Source: Roseibium denhamense
GTDB taxonomy: Bacteria; Pseudomonadota; Alphaproteobacteria; Rhizobiales; Stappiaceae
Direction of reading: 5' to 3'
DNA length: 64,000 bases
Assembly: GCF_009711415.1 (NCBI RefSeq)
Contig: NZ_SMLZ01000107.1
Location: 1-64,000, forward strand
Part shown: positions 17,319 through 26,824 of the stretch, in pieces
How the letters are laid out: each line of letters starts with the position of its first letter
Numbering within the stretch: the stretch's first letter is position 1
Position numbers and translations under genes: made by a program
Notes under the pieces: model-generated
The model's input: the letters and a program-made list of their open reading frames with translations, nothing else
What the model was told of the DNA's origin: nothing
Databases searched by the model: none

Positions 17319-18083
17319 TCATCCGCCGCCGAAACTCTTTACCAGTGAGCCGGCCACAAGGTTCCAGCCATCCACGAGCACAAAGAAAATCAGCTTGAAC
17401 GGCAGAGAAATCACCACCGGTGGCAGCATCATCATACCCATCGACATCAGTACCGATGCGATGACGAGGTCGATGATCAAGAACGGCAGGTAGAGCAAAA
17501 AGCCGATTTCAAACGCACGCCTGAGCTCTGAAATCATGAACGCAGGAATAAGAACCGCCATCTCCAGGTCTTCAGGCGTTTCCGGCGCGTCCCGGCCGGA
17601 AAGCTCCTGGAAAAGGGCGAGGTCCTTCTCGCGCACTTGCGACAGCATGAATTGGCGGAACGGATCAGACGCACGCTCGTAGGCTTGCTCGAACTCGATG
17701 TCGCCATTGACCAGAGGCTGGACACCTTCATCATAGGCCTGTTGCAGCGTCGGCATCATGATGAAGGCCGACAGGAACAGTGCAAGGCTGACCATGACCA
17801 TGTTCGGCGGGGCGGTTTGCAGACCGATCGCGGAGCGCAGAAGCGACAGCACGACGACAATCCGGGTGAAACTCGTCACCATGATCAGGATCGACGGCGC
17901 CAGGGAGAGAACCGTCAGCAGAACAACGAGCTGAACGGCCCGTTCCGTCAAACTGGCATCGTCGCCCAATCCAATCGTGATCTCTTGCGCAAGTGCCGGG
18001 CCGGCAAACAGCGAAACGGCCAAGGCAGCCATTCCCGCGAGCCACCAACGGTGTTTGGCAAGGCGTCTACCACACGACATCAT
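17319..18083 (-). CDS. fliP: Flagellar export gate protein FliP
   Basis: FliP forms the core of the flagellar type III export gate with FliQ and FliR. The 254-residue precursor has a cleavable signal (LAVSLFAGPALAQE) and then the family motifs: SLAPSILIMVTSFTRIVVVL, LRSAIGLQTAPPNMVMVSLA, the PFRQFMLSQVREKDLALF segment, and the C-terminal membrane hairpin VLMSMGMMMLPPVVISLPFK. Its start overlaps the fliO stop by four bases. fliQ and fliR are in the flgB operon 3.3 kb away on the other strand. Confidence 0.96.
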   Translation of the reverse strand: MMSCGRRLAKHRWWLAGMAALAVSLFAGPALAQEITIGLGDDASLTERAVQLVVLLTVLSLAPSILIMVTSFTRIVVVLSLLRSAIGLQTAPPNMVMVSLALFLSAFIMMPTLQQAYDEGVQPLVNGDIEFEQAYERASDPFRQFMLSQVREKDLALFQELSGRDAPETPEDLEMAVLIPAFMISELRRAFEIGFLLYLPFLIIDLVIASVLMSMGMMMLPPVVISLPFKLIFFVLVDGWNLVAGSLVKSFGGG

Positions 18084-19777
18084 TGCTTTGGTTGTCCACC
18101 CAACTCGTCAAGAATTTTGGCCATCTCTTCTTCAATGGGATTGCGGTCGCCCAGGCCTTGGGCGTTCTGCTTTACGGCGCTGTCTTTTTCCGCCTGTCCC
18201 TGTGTGCCGGCGGATTGCGCTGCTTCAGATTTGCTTCCGCTGACCTCTGATTCCTCCCCCATGTCCACCGGTGCTGCAATCTCATCGGACGCTTTATCCT
18301 CAGAAGGCTTTCTTTCACCGGCTGTCCTGTTCGCGGGTCCAGACGCTTCGCTGGGCTGATCGGCCGATAGCTGTTCCTCAAGGCTTTCCGATAGGAGGTC
18401 TTCCAGGGCGGTGTCGGCTTCGGACGTCTCTCCCGACACTTCTCCGGTTTTCGCTGACGGGTCTATTGATGCTGGCCCTTGGCTGTCATCTACTGGTTCT
18501 GCCGACTTTGCCGGCTCGGACGCCTTGCTGTCTTGAGATCCTTCAGGTGTCCCGCCAACGGGTGCTGCGGGCGGGGTTGCAGCGGCGTCAACGGCTTCCG
18601 GCGTCGTGTCTGGTGTGCCGGATTTCTGGCCTTCCGCATCATTGCTTTGTCTTGTATCGACGGCGGGAGTTGGCGCCGGAGTGGATAGGGCTGGCTCAAT
18701 CCGGTCGGCCGGAGCCGCTTGCTCTACCGGTTTCAATCGGGCTGTCTTAGCCCTGGCCGCAGGACCGGACGCAGGCGGGCTGATGCTGTGTGTTCCGTAG
18801 GAAGGACGGTCTTTCGGCGAGAAGGGGCGTGCAAGTGAACTGAGTGCGGACCCTGCGCGGGCAGCTGTTTGTGCCGCGGCTGCCACCGGCTGGACCAAAG
18901 GAGACTTGGCTGGCTTTGCGGAGGGCTCTGTTTCAGCCTTTACGGCAGCCTGACCCATTTGCGCTGCAGGTTTGTCGGCCGCTTTTTCTTTGGGAGGGGC
19001 CGCGACTGGCGGTGTTTGGTCAAAGCCCGGCGCCTTGACCGGAGGTGACTTGGTTTCAACCTTCGGAGGCTCCGGCTTTTTGTATGTAGGCGGTGCCGGC
19101 GGAATGGACGGAGAGCGTGGCGGCTCGAATGCCTTTGCGGACGGGCTGGCCCCTGCGGTTAAGGGCGCCGTTTTCGGCCAGGCTGCCTGCGGGGCTGGTT
19201 TGGTCGAGGTTTCTGCTGGCGGTAGGCGCGTTGGAGCCGCCGAGCCATTGGTGTCAGTGCGTGGCGGCTGAGCAGGTGGTTCGGGCGCCACTGGCGCCAC
19301 AGAAGCCGACGAAGGTGCCGTGGTTGGTGCCGTTTGGGGATGAGACGGATGAGACCCATCGGGCGTGACGGGAATGTCCGGTCCGGGGGCGAGGGGGGCT
19401 TTTAGCGGTGCTGCCGCCCCGGTCTGTTGCACCGGATAACCAGAGTTCTGGCGCCCTTGTGCAGACGGCAGAGGAGCGTGCCGGATGATATTCTGCTCCA
19501 CCACCACATCGCTCGGGCCGCCGATCAATATGAGGTGTTCCACATTGTCCCGCCGCACCAGGATCAATCTCCGGCGCGTATCCACGGTGGCCGTATCCAT
19601 GACGCCAATCCGGGGCTGGCGGCTTCTTCCTTGCGGTGAACTCGCGCCCATGAGCCTTTTGATGATGAAAATGAACAAGCCGAAAAGAGCCAGAACCACG
19701 GCCAGGGAAATGATCAATGCAAGGCCCTGAGCAATGCTGCCACTCACATTGAAGGTCGATTCAATCCAGTCGTACAT
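18080..19777 (-). CDS. fliO: FliO-like export protein with very long low-complexity tail
   Basis: The N-terminal part fits FliO, the assembly factor for the FliP ring: one membrane helix (about residues 13-40, ALIISLAVVLALFGLFIFII), then a small cytoplasmic domain with RRRLILVRRDNVEHLILIGG and VVEQNIIRHAP, ending near residue 105. The remaining ~460 residues are Pro/Ala/Ser/Lys-rich, turning Glu/Ser-rich and acidic toward the end (e.g. EDLLSESLEEQLSADQPSE). E. coli FliO has only about 120 residues. I chose the ATG at 19777 (GAGAGGAT upstream) over the frame from 19843. It is coupled to fliP by a four-base overlap. Confidence 0.85.
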   Translation of the reverse strand: MYDWIESTFNVSGSIAQGLALIISLAVVLALFGLFIFIIKRLMGASSPQGRSRQPRIGVMDTATVDTRRRLILVRRDNVEHLILIGGPSDVVVEQNIIRHAPLPSAQGRQNSGYPVQQTGAAAPLKAPLAPGPDIPVTPDGSHPSHPQTAPTTAPSSASVAPVAPEPPAQPPRTDTNGSAAPTRLPPAETSTKPAPQAAWPKTAPLTAGASPSAKAFEPPRSPSIPPAPPTYKKPEPPKVETKSPPVKAPGFDQTPPVAAPPKEKAADKPAAQMGQAAVKAETEPSAKPAKSPLVQPVAAAAQTAARAGSALSSLARPFSPKDRPSYGTHSISPPASGPAARAKTARLKPVEQAAPADRIEPALSTPAPTPAVDTRQSNDAEGQKSGTPDTTPEAVDAAATPPAAPVGGTPEGSQDSKASEPAKSAEPVDDSQGPASIDPSAKTGEVSGETSEADTALEDLLSESLEEQLSADQPSEASGPANRTAGERKPSEDKASDEIAAPVDMGEESEVSGSKSEAAQSAGTQGQAEKDSAVKQNAQGLGDRNPIEEEMAKILDELGGQPKQ

Positions 19778-20188
19778 CTTATCCTCTCGCTGTGCCCCGG
19801 ACGATTTCCGCTCGCCGCCGGGTACACAGTGTTTTTGCTCCAATTGGGATCTCTTGCGCTTATCCCCAGTAATTGCCCATTGTCGCAGCGGCCTGCATGA
19901 ATGCCTTAAAACTCTATGATCCCCGGGTGTTCCAGGTGATCCGGTCTGGCCTGACTACTCCTGTATCCCGAGCGTGGGCCTTGTTGCTTACCGTCGAATC
20001 TCTCTACCCCTTCTAGTTAACAGAAGTAGGCAGGATTTGCCTGTCAGGCCGGTGCTTGAAATTGCAAATCGCAAAAGAAACGCAGCCTCTTCCACCGGTT
20101 TTTGCCTGTTCTGATGTATGGCGCGGTTGGTGTGTTAACTTTTCATTAACCATTCAGACGGCAAAGATTGCCTGGTGGTTAACAAACG
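19778..20188. other. Divergent fliO / flgB regulatory region
   Basis: This 411-bp non-coding stretch lies between fliO (minus) and flgB (plus). It holds a perfect CtrA box at 20135-20150 on the flgB side. A TGGCGC-N5-GTGT sequence near 20119-20133 looks vaguely sigma-54-like, but its -12 half is poor. No gene was found. Confidence 0.5.
20135..20150 (+). promoter_or_regulatory. CtrA box upstream of flgB
   Basis: TTAACTTTTCATTAAC is an exact TTAA-N7-TTAAC match, the full CtrA consensus. It lies 39 bp before the flgB start and would overlap a -35 region. In Caulobacter CtrA activates early flagellar operons in this way. Control of flgBC-fliE-fliQR-flhB-cckA by CtrA is inferred. Confidence 0.75.
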
Positions 20189-20602
20189 GTGAATCAAATG
20201 GCCTTTACGGATCTACCGCTGTTCCAGGCGATTAAATCCAAAATGCAGTGGCATCAGACACGGCAAGGCGTTCTTGCTGAGAACATCGCCCATGCCGATA
20301 CGCCGGGCTACGAGGCGCGGGATGTCATAGAATACTCGTTTGAAGATCACCTCGCCCGTCAGAGCGGCGATCTGTCGACCGCCACAACCAGAGCCGGGCA
20401 CATAGCTGTTTCTATGTCGGGAGCTGGCGGTGTCAGGACCTCGGAACGGGACACATTTGAAATTACGCCAGATGGGAACAGTGTCACGCTGGAAGAGCAG
20501 ATGATGAAAATCACTGAGAACCAGATGAACTACCAGGCTGCGACAACACTTTACACCAAGGGTCTCGGGTTCATCAGAACCGCCTTGTCGAAAACCGCAT
20601 GA
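20189..20602 (+). CDS. flgB: Flagellar proximal rod protein FlgB
   Basis: FlgB is a proximal rod subunit. The 137 residues include the rod motif QGVLAENIAHADTPGYEARD and the C-terminal helix VTLEEQMMKITENQMNYQAA. The start is either GTG 20189 or ATG 20198, three codons apart; neither has a strong ribosome site. It opens the operon flgB-flgC-fliE-fliQ-fliR-flhB-cckA. Confidence 0.95.
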   Translation: MNQMAFTDLPLFQAIKSKMQWHQTRQGVLAENIAHADTPGYEARDVIEYSFEDHLARQSGDLSTATTRAGHIAVSMSGAGGVRTSERDTFEITPDGNSVTLEEQMMKITENQMNYQAATTLYTKGLGFIRTALSKTA

Positions 20603-20633
20603 CGTTTGCCCGGAAGGATAAAGGAGAAGATCC

Positions 20634-21044
20634 ATGGACATGATCAAGTCGCTCTTCATATCGGCTTCCGGTTTGAAAGCCCAAAATGGGCGCATGCGGG
20701 TCATTGCCGAAAATATCGCCAACGCGAATTCGACGGGCCGCACGCCGGATGAAGAGCCATACCGGCGCAAGATCCCAACCTTCAAGGCGGAGTTTGACCG
20801 GGAAATTGGCGCGGCAAAGGTCGAGATTGGCCGGATTGCCGAGGACGACAGCGATTTCAAGTCGACGCATATGCCGGGCCATCCGGCAGCGGACGAGAAT
20901 GGCTACGTGCTGCAGCCAAACGTCAATACGCTCCTTGAAACGACAGATATGCGGGAAGCGCAGCGCTCCTACGAGGCAAATCTGAACGTCATTGAAACCA
21001 CCCGCAAGATGCTGCAGCGGACCATCGATATCCTGCGGGCCTGA
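20634..21044 (+). CDS. flgC: Flagellar proximal rod protein FlgC
   Basis: FlgC is a proximal rod subunit. The 136 residues have the N-terminal motif RVIAENIANANSTGRTPDEEPYRRK (shown in part by its IANANS core), the conserved GYVLQPNVNTLLETTDMREA block and the C-terminal axial helix YEANLNVIETTRKMLQ. AAGGAG lies before the ATG with good spacing. It starts 31 bp after flgB. Confidence 0.96.
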   Translation: MDMIKSLFISASGLKAQNGRMRVIAENIANANSTGRTPDEEPYRRKIPTFKAEFDREIGAAKVEIGRIAEDDSDFKSTHMPGHPAADENGYVLQPNVNTLLETTDMREAQRSYEANLNVIETTRKMLQRTIDILRA

Positions 21045-21078
21045 GGGCCAATTTAGCTAGTGGGGAAGGGCTAACACC

Positions 21079-21393
21079 ATGTCGACTTCAGCAATTGCCA
21101 AAAATGCTTATCAGATGGCGGCGCGCCTTCAGCAGCAGGCCCGGCAGATCGAAGATGTTGCGCCGGCTCGCGAGCAGGTTGATTTTGGACAAATGGTTCA
21201 AAGCGCTGTCGAGACAGTGGTGGAGCAGGGCCGGCAAACCGATGACAAGGCCATCGGGATGATCAACGGCAAGACCGATGTTGTCGATGTGGTGACGGCC
21301 GTGGCCGAAACGGAAGTTGCCCTTGAAACAATGGTGGCGGTCCGGGACCGGGTCATCTCCGCCTATGAGGAAATCATGCGGATGCCGATCTGA
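21079..21393 (+). CDS. fliE: Flagellar hook-basal body protein FliE
   Basis: FliE joins the MS-ring and export gate to the rod. The 104 residues have the family layout: a variable N-terminus, FGQMVQSAVETVVEQGRQTD, and the C-terminal block VVDVVTAVAETEVALETMVAVRDRVISAYEE, of which the last half is strongly conserved. GGGGAAGG precedes the ATG. It lies 34 bp after flgC. Confidence 0.93.
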   Translation: MSTSAIAKNAYQMAARLQQQARQIEDVAPAREQVDFGQMVQSAVETVVEQGRQTDDKAIGMINGKTDVVDVVTAVAETEVALETMVAVRDRVISAYEEIMRMPI

Positions 21394-21426
21394 CGTTAGA
21401 TCGGTCCAACACATTTGGAGGCTGCC

Positions 21427-21693
21427 ATGACCGGCGGTGAAGTTCTCGATATCGCCCGCGAGGCCGTCTGGGTGATGATTTATGTCTCCGCCCCGGTCAT
21501 GATTATAGGTCTTCTGGTTGGTGTCGTCATCGCCTTGTTTCAGGCACTGACGCAAATTCAGGAGATGACACTGGTGTTCGTGCCAAAGATCCTCGCGATC
21601 TTTGTGACAATCCTGCTGACGCTGCCCTTCATGAGCCAGCTGCTTGAGGCCTTTATGGGGCGGGTGACCGAAATGATCCTGTCCACCAGCTGA
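21427..21693 (+). CDS. fliQ: Flagellar export gate protein FliQ
   Basis: FliQ is an 88-residue protein with two membrane helices; it packs around the FliP-FliR core. The typical sequence VSAPVMIIGLLVGVVIALFQ and ALTQIQEMTLVFVPKILAIF is present. I chose the ATG at 21427 (GGAG seven bases upstream) over a TTG at 21415. The length matches the family. Confidence 0.95.
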   Translation: MTGGEVLDIAREAVWVMIYVSAPVMIIGLLVGVVIALFQALTQIQEMTLVFVPKILAIFVTILLTLPFMSQLLEAFMGRVTEMILSTS

Positions 21694-21707
21694 ACTGAAC
21701 CCGGCCC

Positions 21708-22481
21708 ATGACCATCCAGCTTGATTTTCTGCCCGAGGTCGCCGCAGCGTTCATGCTTATGTTCGCACGGCTTGGCACGATGATCATGGTGCTCCCTGCG
21801 CTGGGTGAAAGCAGCATTCCGACCCGCTTCCGGCTCACGATCGCACTTGCGCTGACCTTCGTTCTCTATCCGGTGGCAATCACCTATTATCCGGGAAATT
21901 TGATTGGCAACCCTTTTCAGCTCGTCGTCTTGCTGATTTCGGAGATAGTGATCGGTCTGGCGATCGGGTTGTGCGCCAAGTTGATCACCTCGGCGCTTCA
22001 GATCGCAGGCGTGATCATGGCGAACCAGTCCGGCCTCGCCTTTGCGCTTGGCACAGATCTGTCAAACGAGGGGCAGCAAGGGGCGCTCTTTGGAAACTTC
22101 CTGTCGATTGTCGGCATCACGCTCGTGTTCGTGACCGACACGCATTATCTGATCATCGCTGCGCTGCACGACAGTTTCATGATTTTCCCGCCCGGCATGC
22201 CACCGCCGGCGGGCGATCTTGCACAGAACGTGACCGAGACGGTCGCCCATGTTTTCTCCGTCGCGGTGCGCATGAGCGCGCCCTTCCTTGTTGTTGGTCT
22301 GGTCTTTTATTTTGGCCTCGGCCTTCTCAACAAGCTCATGCCGCAAATGCAGATCTTCTTTATCGCCATGCCCGTGACCATTGGGATCGGGTTCTTCCTT
22401 CTCATGGTGCTGATGTCGACGCTGATGACCTTCTACCTGGATCATGTGCAGCAGTCGCTCGGCAAGTTCATAATGGGGTAA
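21708..22481 (+). CDS. fliR: Flagellar export gate protein FliR
   Basis: FliR completes the FliP5-FliQ4-FliR1 gate. The 257-residue protein has about six membrane helices and the family markers FMLMFARLGTMIMVLPALGE near the N-terminus, GEVIMANQSGLAFA-type sequence (here AGVIMANQSGLAFALG) and the C-terminal LLNKLMPQMQIFFIAMPVTI. It lies 14 bp after fliQ and 9 bp before flhB. Confidence 0.95.
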   Translation: MTIQLDFLPEVAAAFMLMFARLGTMIMVLPALGESSIPTRFRLTIALALTFVLYPVAITYYPGNLIGNPFQLVVLLISEIVIGLAIGLCAKLITSALQIAGVIMANQSGLAFALGTDLSNEGQQGALFGNFLSIVGITLVFVTDTHYLIIAALHDSFMIFPPGMPPPAGDLAQNVTETVAHVFSVAVRMSAPFLVVGLVFYFGLGLLNKLMPQMQIFFIAMPVTIGIGFFLLMVLMSTLMTFYLDHVQQSLGKFIMG

Positions 22482-22490
22482 CGGTGCGTT

Positions 22491-23570
22491 ATGGCTGACG
22501 ATACCGACGACTCAGAAAAGACAGAGGACCCCACGCAGAAACGCCTCAAAGAGGCGCATGACAAGGGGGACGTTCCGAAATCTCAGGAGGTGAGCACCTG
22601 GTTTACCCTAGTAGGGGCGACATTGATGATTGCCCTGCTGGCACCTGGGGCTGCAGCTTCGCTCAGCGACTTGATGAAAGGGTATATCGAGCACGCGCAT
22701 CAGATCCCGGTCGACGGATACGCCTTGAAGGCGCTTTGGCGCGATACCGGCCAATCCGTGGCCCTGATCGTGGGGTTGCCTCTGCTGGCCCTGGTGGTGT
22801 TGGCGGTCGCCGGAAATCTCGTTCAGCACCAGCCTCTGCTGACGGCTGAAACGATCAAGCCCAAGCTTTCGAAAGTGTCGCCGTTATCTGGTTTCAAACG
22901 CCTCTTTTCCGCCGACAGTCTGGTGAACTTCACGAAGGGCCTGGTCAAGATCGCCGTGGTCGGCGCGTTGATGGTTGCCATCTTGTGGCCGCATCGCGAC
23001 GAAGCCGACATCATGATCTTCGCGGATATCGTCATCATTTTAGAAGAGTCCCGTATCCTTATCCTGCAGTTGCTGGCCGGGATCCTTGCATTTATGACCG
23101 TCGTCGCCGCAGCCGACTTCGTTTATCAGAAGAACAAGTGGTTCAATAAGCAGAAGATGTCGCTGCGGGAGGTCAAGGAAGAGTTCAAGCAGACGGAAGG
23201 TGATCCGCAGGTCAAGGGCAAGATCCGGCAATTGCGGATGGAGCGGTCAAGAAAACGGATGATGTCCGCAGTACCGTCAGCCACCGTCGTCGTCACGAAC
23301 CCGACCCACTATGCCGTTGCACTGAAATATGAAGAGGGCATGGGGGCGCCGGTTTGCCTTGCCAAGGGGATTGACGCAATTGCCCTCAAGATCCGCGAAA
23401 TAGCTAAGGATAACGAGGTGCCGGTGGTTGAAAACCCACCGCTCGCGCGTGCACTCTATGCATCGATTGAAATTGATCAGGAAGTTCCTGAAGAGCACTT
23501 CAAGGCGGTGGCAGAGGTGATCGGCTTCGTCTTCCGCATGCGCAAGCGTGCAAGTTGGCGTGCAAACTAG
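22491..23570 (+). CDS. flhB: Flagellar export switch protein FlhB
   Basis: FlhB controls the switch of export substrates from rod/hook to filament. The 359 residues have the N-terminal EKTEDPTQKRLKEAHDKGDV, four membrane helices and the cytoplasmic domain with the self-cleavage motif N270-P-T-H (TNPTHYAVALKYEEG). All residues needed for cleavage are present. It follows fliR by 9 bp and leads into cckA. Confidence 0.97.
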   Translation: MADDTDDSEKTEDPTQKRLKEAHDKGDVPKSQEVSTWFTLVGATLMIALLAPGAAASLSDLMKGYIEHAHQIPVDGYALKALWRDTGQSVALIVGLPLLALVVLAVAGNLVQHQPLLTAETIKPKLSKVSPLSGFKRLFSADSLVNFTKGLVKIAVVGALMVAILWPHRDEADIMIFADIVIILEESRILILQLLAGILAFMTVVAAADFVYQKNKWFNKQKMSLREVKEEFKQTEGDPQVKGKIRQLRMERSRKRMMSAVPSATVVVTNPTHYAVALKYEEGMGAPVCLAKGIDAIALKIREIAKDNEVPVVENPPLARALYASIEIDQEVPEEHFKAVAEVIGFVFRMRKRASWRAN

Positions 23571-23657
23571 GAATGCTTGGTTGAATTTCCCGGCAGAGCG
23601 CAGAATGCTTATGCAGCGGCCCGGTTGAAACCGAATCGGGCCGAGGAGACCGAATGG

Positions 23658-26207
23658 ATGAATGACATGGACGGAACGCCCACAGGGCCGATGATCAGTC
23701 GGCCCGAGCGATCCGGAAACATCGGGCTGTTGATCGGCTTGGCGCTGCTGTTGATCGGGGCGGCGGCCGCGTTTGCATTGATGGACCGCGCCGTCGCGCA
23801 ACCTTTCATCCTGGCGCTTCTCGGTATCCTCGCCGTGGTTGGGGTCTTCTGCCTTTTTGCCGGAGCAATCGGTTTTCTGCGGCTGTCGGTCCGCCCCGGT
23901 GAAGCCAACCCGCTTGCGTCCGCCTTCGTGGACACTCTGGAAGACGGCGCCTTGATCACGGATCTGGATGGCCGCCTAGTATATGCCAACCGGGCCTATG
24001 CGGATTTAACGGCAGCGGAGAGCCCCGCAGACATCCGGGTGGTTGAGCGCGTGTTTTCGTCCGACCCGGACGCGGCAGATGCCATCTTCCGCTTGTCGCA
24101 GGCCATGCGAGACGGACGCCGGGCACAGGAAGAAATCCGGATGCCTTGCCCGCTCGGCAGGTCCGAAGGCACCGCCCGCTGGTACCGTGTGTCTGTCAGG
24201 CCGCTTCCCGCCACCAAAGAGCGCGGCGGACGGGCCATGGCTGTCTGGCAACTGTCGGACATCACACGGGATCGCGCCGAACAAGAGAATTCGTTCCAGG
24301 AACTGCAGCGCGTCATCAACTTCCTGGATCATGCGCCAGCCGGTTTCTTTTCCTGCGATTCAACCGGCCGTATCGTTTATCTGAATGCCACACTGGCCGA
24401 CTGGCTCGGCTATGACCTTGCCCAGTTCGATGCCGGTGATCTTGACCTGACTGACATTGTGCGCGGCGACGGAACCGAGCTGATCCGGTCGGTTAAGGGA
24501 CATGCCGGTGAGGTCAAGAGCGAGACGTTCGATCTCGATTTCGTCACCAGAAACGGCCTCGGACTGCCGGTCCGATTGCTCCACCGCGTGCCGTTTGGCG
24601 AAAATGGAATGCAAGGCGACAGCCGGACCCTCGTTTTGAACAGGTCCCGCGGCGAGGAAGTCTCTGAGGCGCTTCGGGCGGCTGAGGTCCGGTTCGCGCG
24701 GTTCTTCAACAACACGCCAATCGCGATTGCGTCGCTCGACAAGGATGGCCGCGTAATCCGCACCAATGCGCCCTTCCTGAGGTTGTTTGGCGCCATCGAT
24801 ACGGATGATGAATCGCCGAAGCTGGAGGCTTACGTGACCGATAGCGGCCGCGAAAACCTGCAAAAGGCTTTGACTGCCGCTTCAAATGGCATCAGCGAAA
24901 TTGCACCCATCGATGTTCCCTTGGTGGAGGGCAGTGATCCGCGATCCGCGACTTTCTACGTCTCCGCAGTTCAGGAGGGAGAAGGGGATGGTGAAACCGC
25001 GATTGTCTATGCGCTTGAAACCACCCAGCAGCGTGCCCTCGAAGCGCAGTTTGCCCAGAGCCAGAAGATGCAGGCGATAGGCCAGCTGGCTGGCGGTGTC
25101 GCGCACGATTTCAATAACGTTCTGACCGCGATTATCGGGTTTTCCGATCTTCTGCTTGCAAGTCACCGCCCGACGGATCCGTCCTTCCAGGACATCATGA
25201 ACATCAAGCAGAACGCCAACCGGGCCGCTGGTCTTGTGCGCCAGCTGCTGGCCTTCTCACGCCGCCAGACATTGCGTCCGCAGCAACTCGAACTGAACGA
25301 TGTCCTGGCCGACCTGTCGATCCTGCTCGACCGCCTGCTTGGCGAAAAGGTTGAGCTCAAGGTTATTCACGGGCGGGATTTGTGGCCTGTGATGGCCGAC
25401 CTCAACCAGTTGGAGCAGGTCATTGTCAATCTCGCGGTGAATGCCGGTGACGCTATGACCGTCGGAGGCCGGTTGACCATCCGGACCCGGAATGTGACCG
25501 AGGCGGAGTCAACGCAGTTCGACAACACCCGCGGTATGCCGCCGGGCGAATATACGCTTGTGGAGGTGACGGATACCGGCCATGGCATTCCGCCCGATGT
25601 TATGGAAAAGATCTTCGACCCGTTCTTCTCCACCAAGGAAGTCGGCAAGGGAACAGGTCTTGGATTGTCGACTGTTTACGGCATCGTGAAACAGACCGGG
25701 GGCTTCGTCTTCTGCACGTCTGAAGTGGATGTTGGCACAACCTTCCGGCTCTTCCTGCCGCGCCATATTCCGGTGGTGAGCGAAGAGCCGAAGAAAGAAG
25801 TCAAGGAAGCCGAGCCGGAAAAGGTTGCGGATCTCACTGGATCAGCCTCGATCCTTCTCGTCGAGGATGAAGAGGCTGTGCGGGCCTTTGCCGCCCGGGC
25901 GCTCGCCTCGCGTGGCTACACCGTTTACGAGGCCGGAAGCGGGACGGAAGCGCTGGAGGTTATGGAAGAAGCCGATGGCGAGGTCGACCTTGTGGTTTCC
26001 GACGTGGTGATGCCGGAAATGGATGGTCCATCCTTGCTGGTCGAACTGCGCAAAACACGTCCTGACCTGAAAATCATCTTTGTATCGGGCTATGCTGAAG
26101 ATGCCTTTGAAGAGAACCTTCCGGAAAACGAGAAGTTCTTCTTCCTGCCAAAACCGTTTACGCTGAAGCAGCTGGCAACGACCGTAAAGGATGTGCTTAA
26201 CGGGTGA
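23658..26207 (+). CDS. cckA: Hybrid sensor kinase CckA
   Basis: CckA is the membrane hybrid histidine kinase that feeds phosphate through ChpT to CtrA and CpdR. The 849 residues contain two membrane helices (about 17-65), PAS-like domains (about 85-430), the dimerisation/H-box [14 protein letters not shown] with His483, an ATPase domain ([43 protein letters not shown]) and a C-terminal receiver with Asp782 in [10 protein letters not shown]. The chosen ATG at 23658 follows GAGGAG; the frame from TTG 23577 adds 27 residues with a poor site. Caulobacter also has cckA right after fliQ-fliR-flhB, so this order is conserved. The CtrA box before flgB suggests feedback control. Confidence 0.93.
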   Translation: MNDMDGTPTGPMISRPERSGNIGLLIGLALLLIGAAAAFALMDRAVAQPFILALLGILAVVGVFCLFAGAIGFLRLSVRPGEANPLASAFVDTLEDGALITDLDGRLVYANRAYADLTAAESPADIRVVERVFSSDPDAADAIFRLSQAMRDGRRAQEEIRMPCPLGRSEGTARWYRVSVRPLPATKERGGRAMAVWQLSDITRDRAEQENSFQELQRVINFLDHAPAGFFSCDSTGRIVYLNATLADWLGYDLAQFDAGDLDLTDIVRGDGTELIRSVKGHAGEVKSETFDLDFVTRNGLGLPVRLLHRVPFGENGMQGDSRTLVLNRSRGEEVSEALRAAEVRFARFFNNTPIAIASLDKDGRVIRTNAPFLRLFGAIDTDDESPKLEAYVTDSGRENLQKALTAASNGISEIAPIDVPLVEGSDPRSATFYVSAVQEGEGDGETAIVYALETTQQRALEAQFAQSQKMQAIGQLAGGVAHDFNNVLTAIIGFSDLLLASHRPTDPSFQDIMNIKQNANRAAGLVRQLLAFSRRQTLRPQQLELNDVLADLSILLDRLLGEKVELKVIHGRDLWPVMADLNQLEQVIVNLAVNAGDAMTVGGRLTIRTRNVTEAESTQFDNTRGMPPGEYTLVEVTDTGHGIPPDVMEKIFDPFFSTKEVGKGTGLGLSTVYGIVKQTGGFVFCTSEVDVGTTFRLFLPRHIPVVSEEPKKEVKEAEPEKVADLTGSASILLVEDEEAVRAFAARALASRGYTVYEAGSGTEALEVMEEADGEVDLVVSDVVMPEMDGPSLLVELRKTRPDLKIIFVSGYAEDAFEENLPENEKFFFLPKPFTLKQLATTVKDVLNG

Positions 26208-26217
26208 GATTGGAAAG

Positions 26218-26820
26218 TCACTGCCGGGACAGCAGCTCTACCAAGGCCCCGACCTCTGACTTTAGGTCCTTCAAAGGAATGCCAACAAATTGTTGCTGGA
26301 GCGACAGCAACACGACACCATGCACGGCGGCAAATGTCGTGCGTGCACGCATAGCCAGCGTCTCTTTTGAGATTTCCGGCCACAGCTCCTGTAGAGACGG
26401 AACGATTGCGTCTATCAGGATTATTTGTTCCATACGATATTCTTCTGGCTTGTATTTCCCTTCAGGGAGCCGGTGTTCGAACAGGGCCATCCAACGATGC
26501 TGATGGTCTCTGGCGAAGTCGGTGTAAGCGGCAGCTAGTGCTTGCAGCACCTGCCTGCCAGAAGATGATCCGACTGGTGCGGACGACGAAAGGGTGGTTC
26601 CTAAGTCCGCCAATGTGCGGGAATTCAGCTCTAGCACTAACATGTCAAGATCATCAAATACATTGTAAAGAGCCCCCAGAGCACAGCCAGCGCGCGACGT
26701 GATGTCTCGCGCCTTTAGGCCGGAAAGCCCTTTTTCGATTAGTTCCGCCTCAGCTGCGGTGATGATCCGTTCCCGCAGTTCTGCACGCTTCGTTTCTCGT
26801 CTTAACATTTCATTAACCAT
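26218..26820 (-). CDS. TetR family repressor of the PspA-like module
   Basis: This 200-residue regulator has a TetR helix-turn-helix near the N-terminus (IITAAEAELIEKGLSGLKAR, then DITSRAGCALGALYNVFDD) and a helical ligand domain ending VVLLSLQQQFVGIPLKDL. Two in-frame ATGs lie at 26826 and 26820; I use 26820. It converges on cckA with a 10-bp gap and is divergent from the PspA-like gene. Two identical 13-bp palindromes lie in the 92-bp gap, the usual site for autorepression. The inducing ligand is unknown. Confidence 0.85.
   Translation of the reverse strand: MVNEMLRRETKRAELRERIITAAEAELIEKGLSGLKARDITSRAGCALGALYNVFDDLDMLVLELNSRTLADLGTTLSSSAPVGSSSGRQVLQALAAAYTDFARDHQHRWMALFEHRLPEGKYKPEEYRMEQIILIDAIVPSLQELWPEISKETLAMRARTTFAAVHGVVLLSLQQQFVGIPLKDLKSEVGALVELLSRQ
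26802..26817. promoter_or_regulatory. CtrA-type box overlapping the TetR start (putative)
   Basis: TTAACATTTCATTAAC is a perfect TTAA-N7-TTAAC. It differs from the flgB box by one spacer base and is followed by the same CCAT. It lies over codons 2-6 of the TetR gene, so it may be coincidental or may link this module to the cell cycle. Confidence 0.35.
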
Positions 26821-26824
26821 AATC

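Noticed and set aside
24006-24332. Long antisense frames inside cckA and many others opposite flagellar genes.
   Set aside because: They follow the codon pattern of the true gene on the other strand and show no family motifs, as expected in GC-rich DNA.
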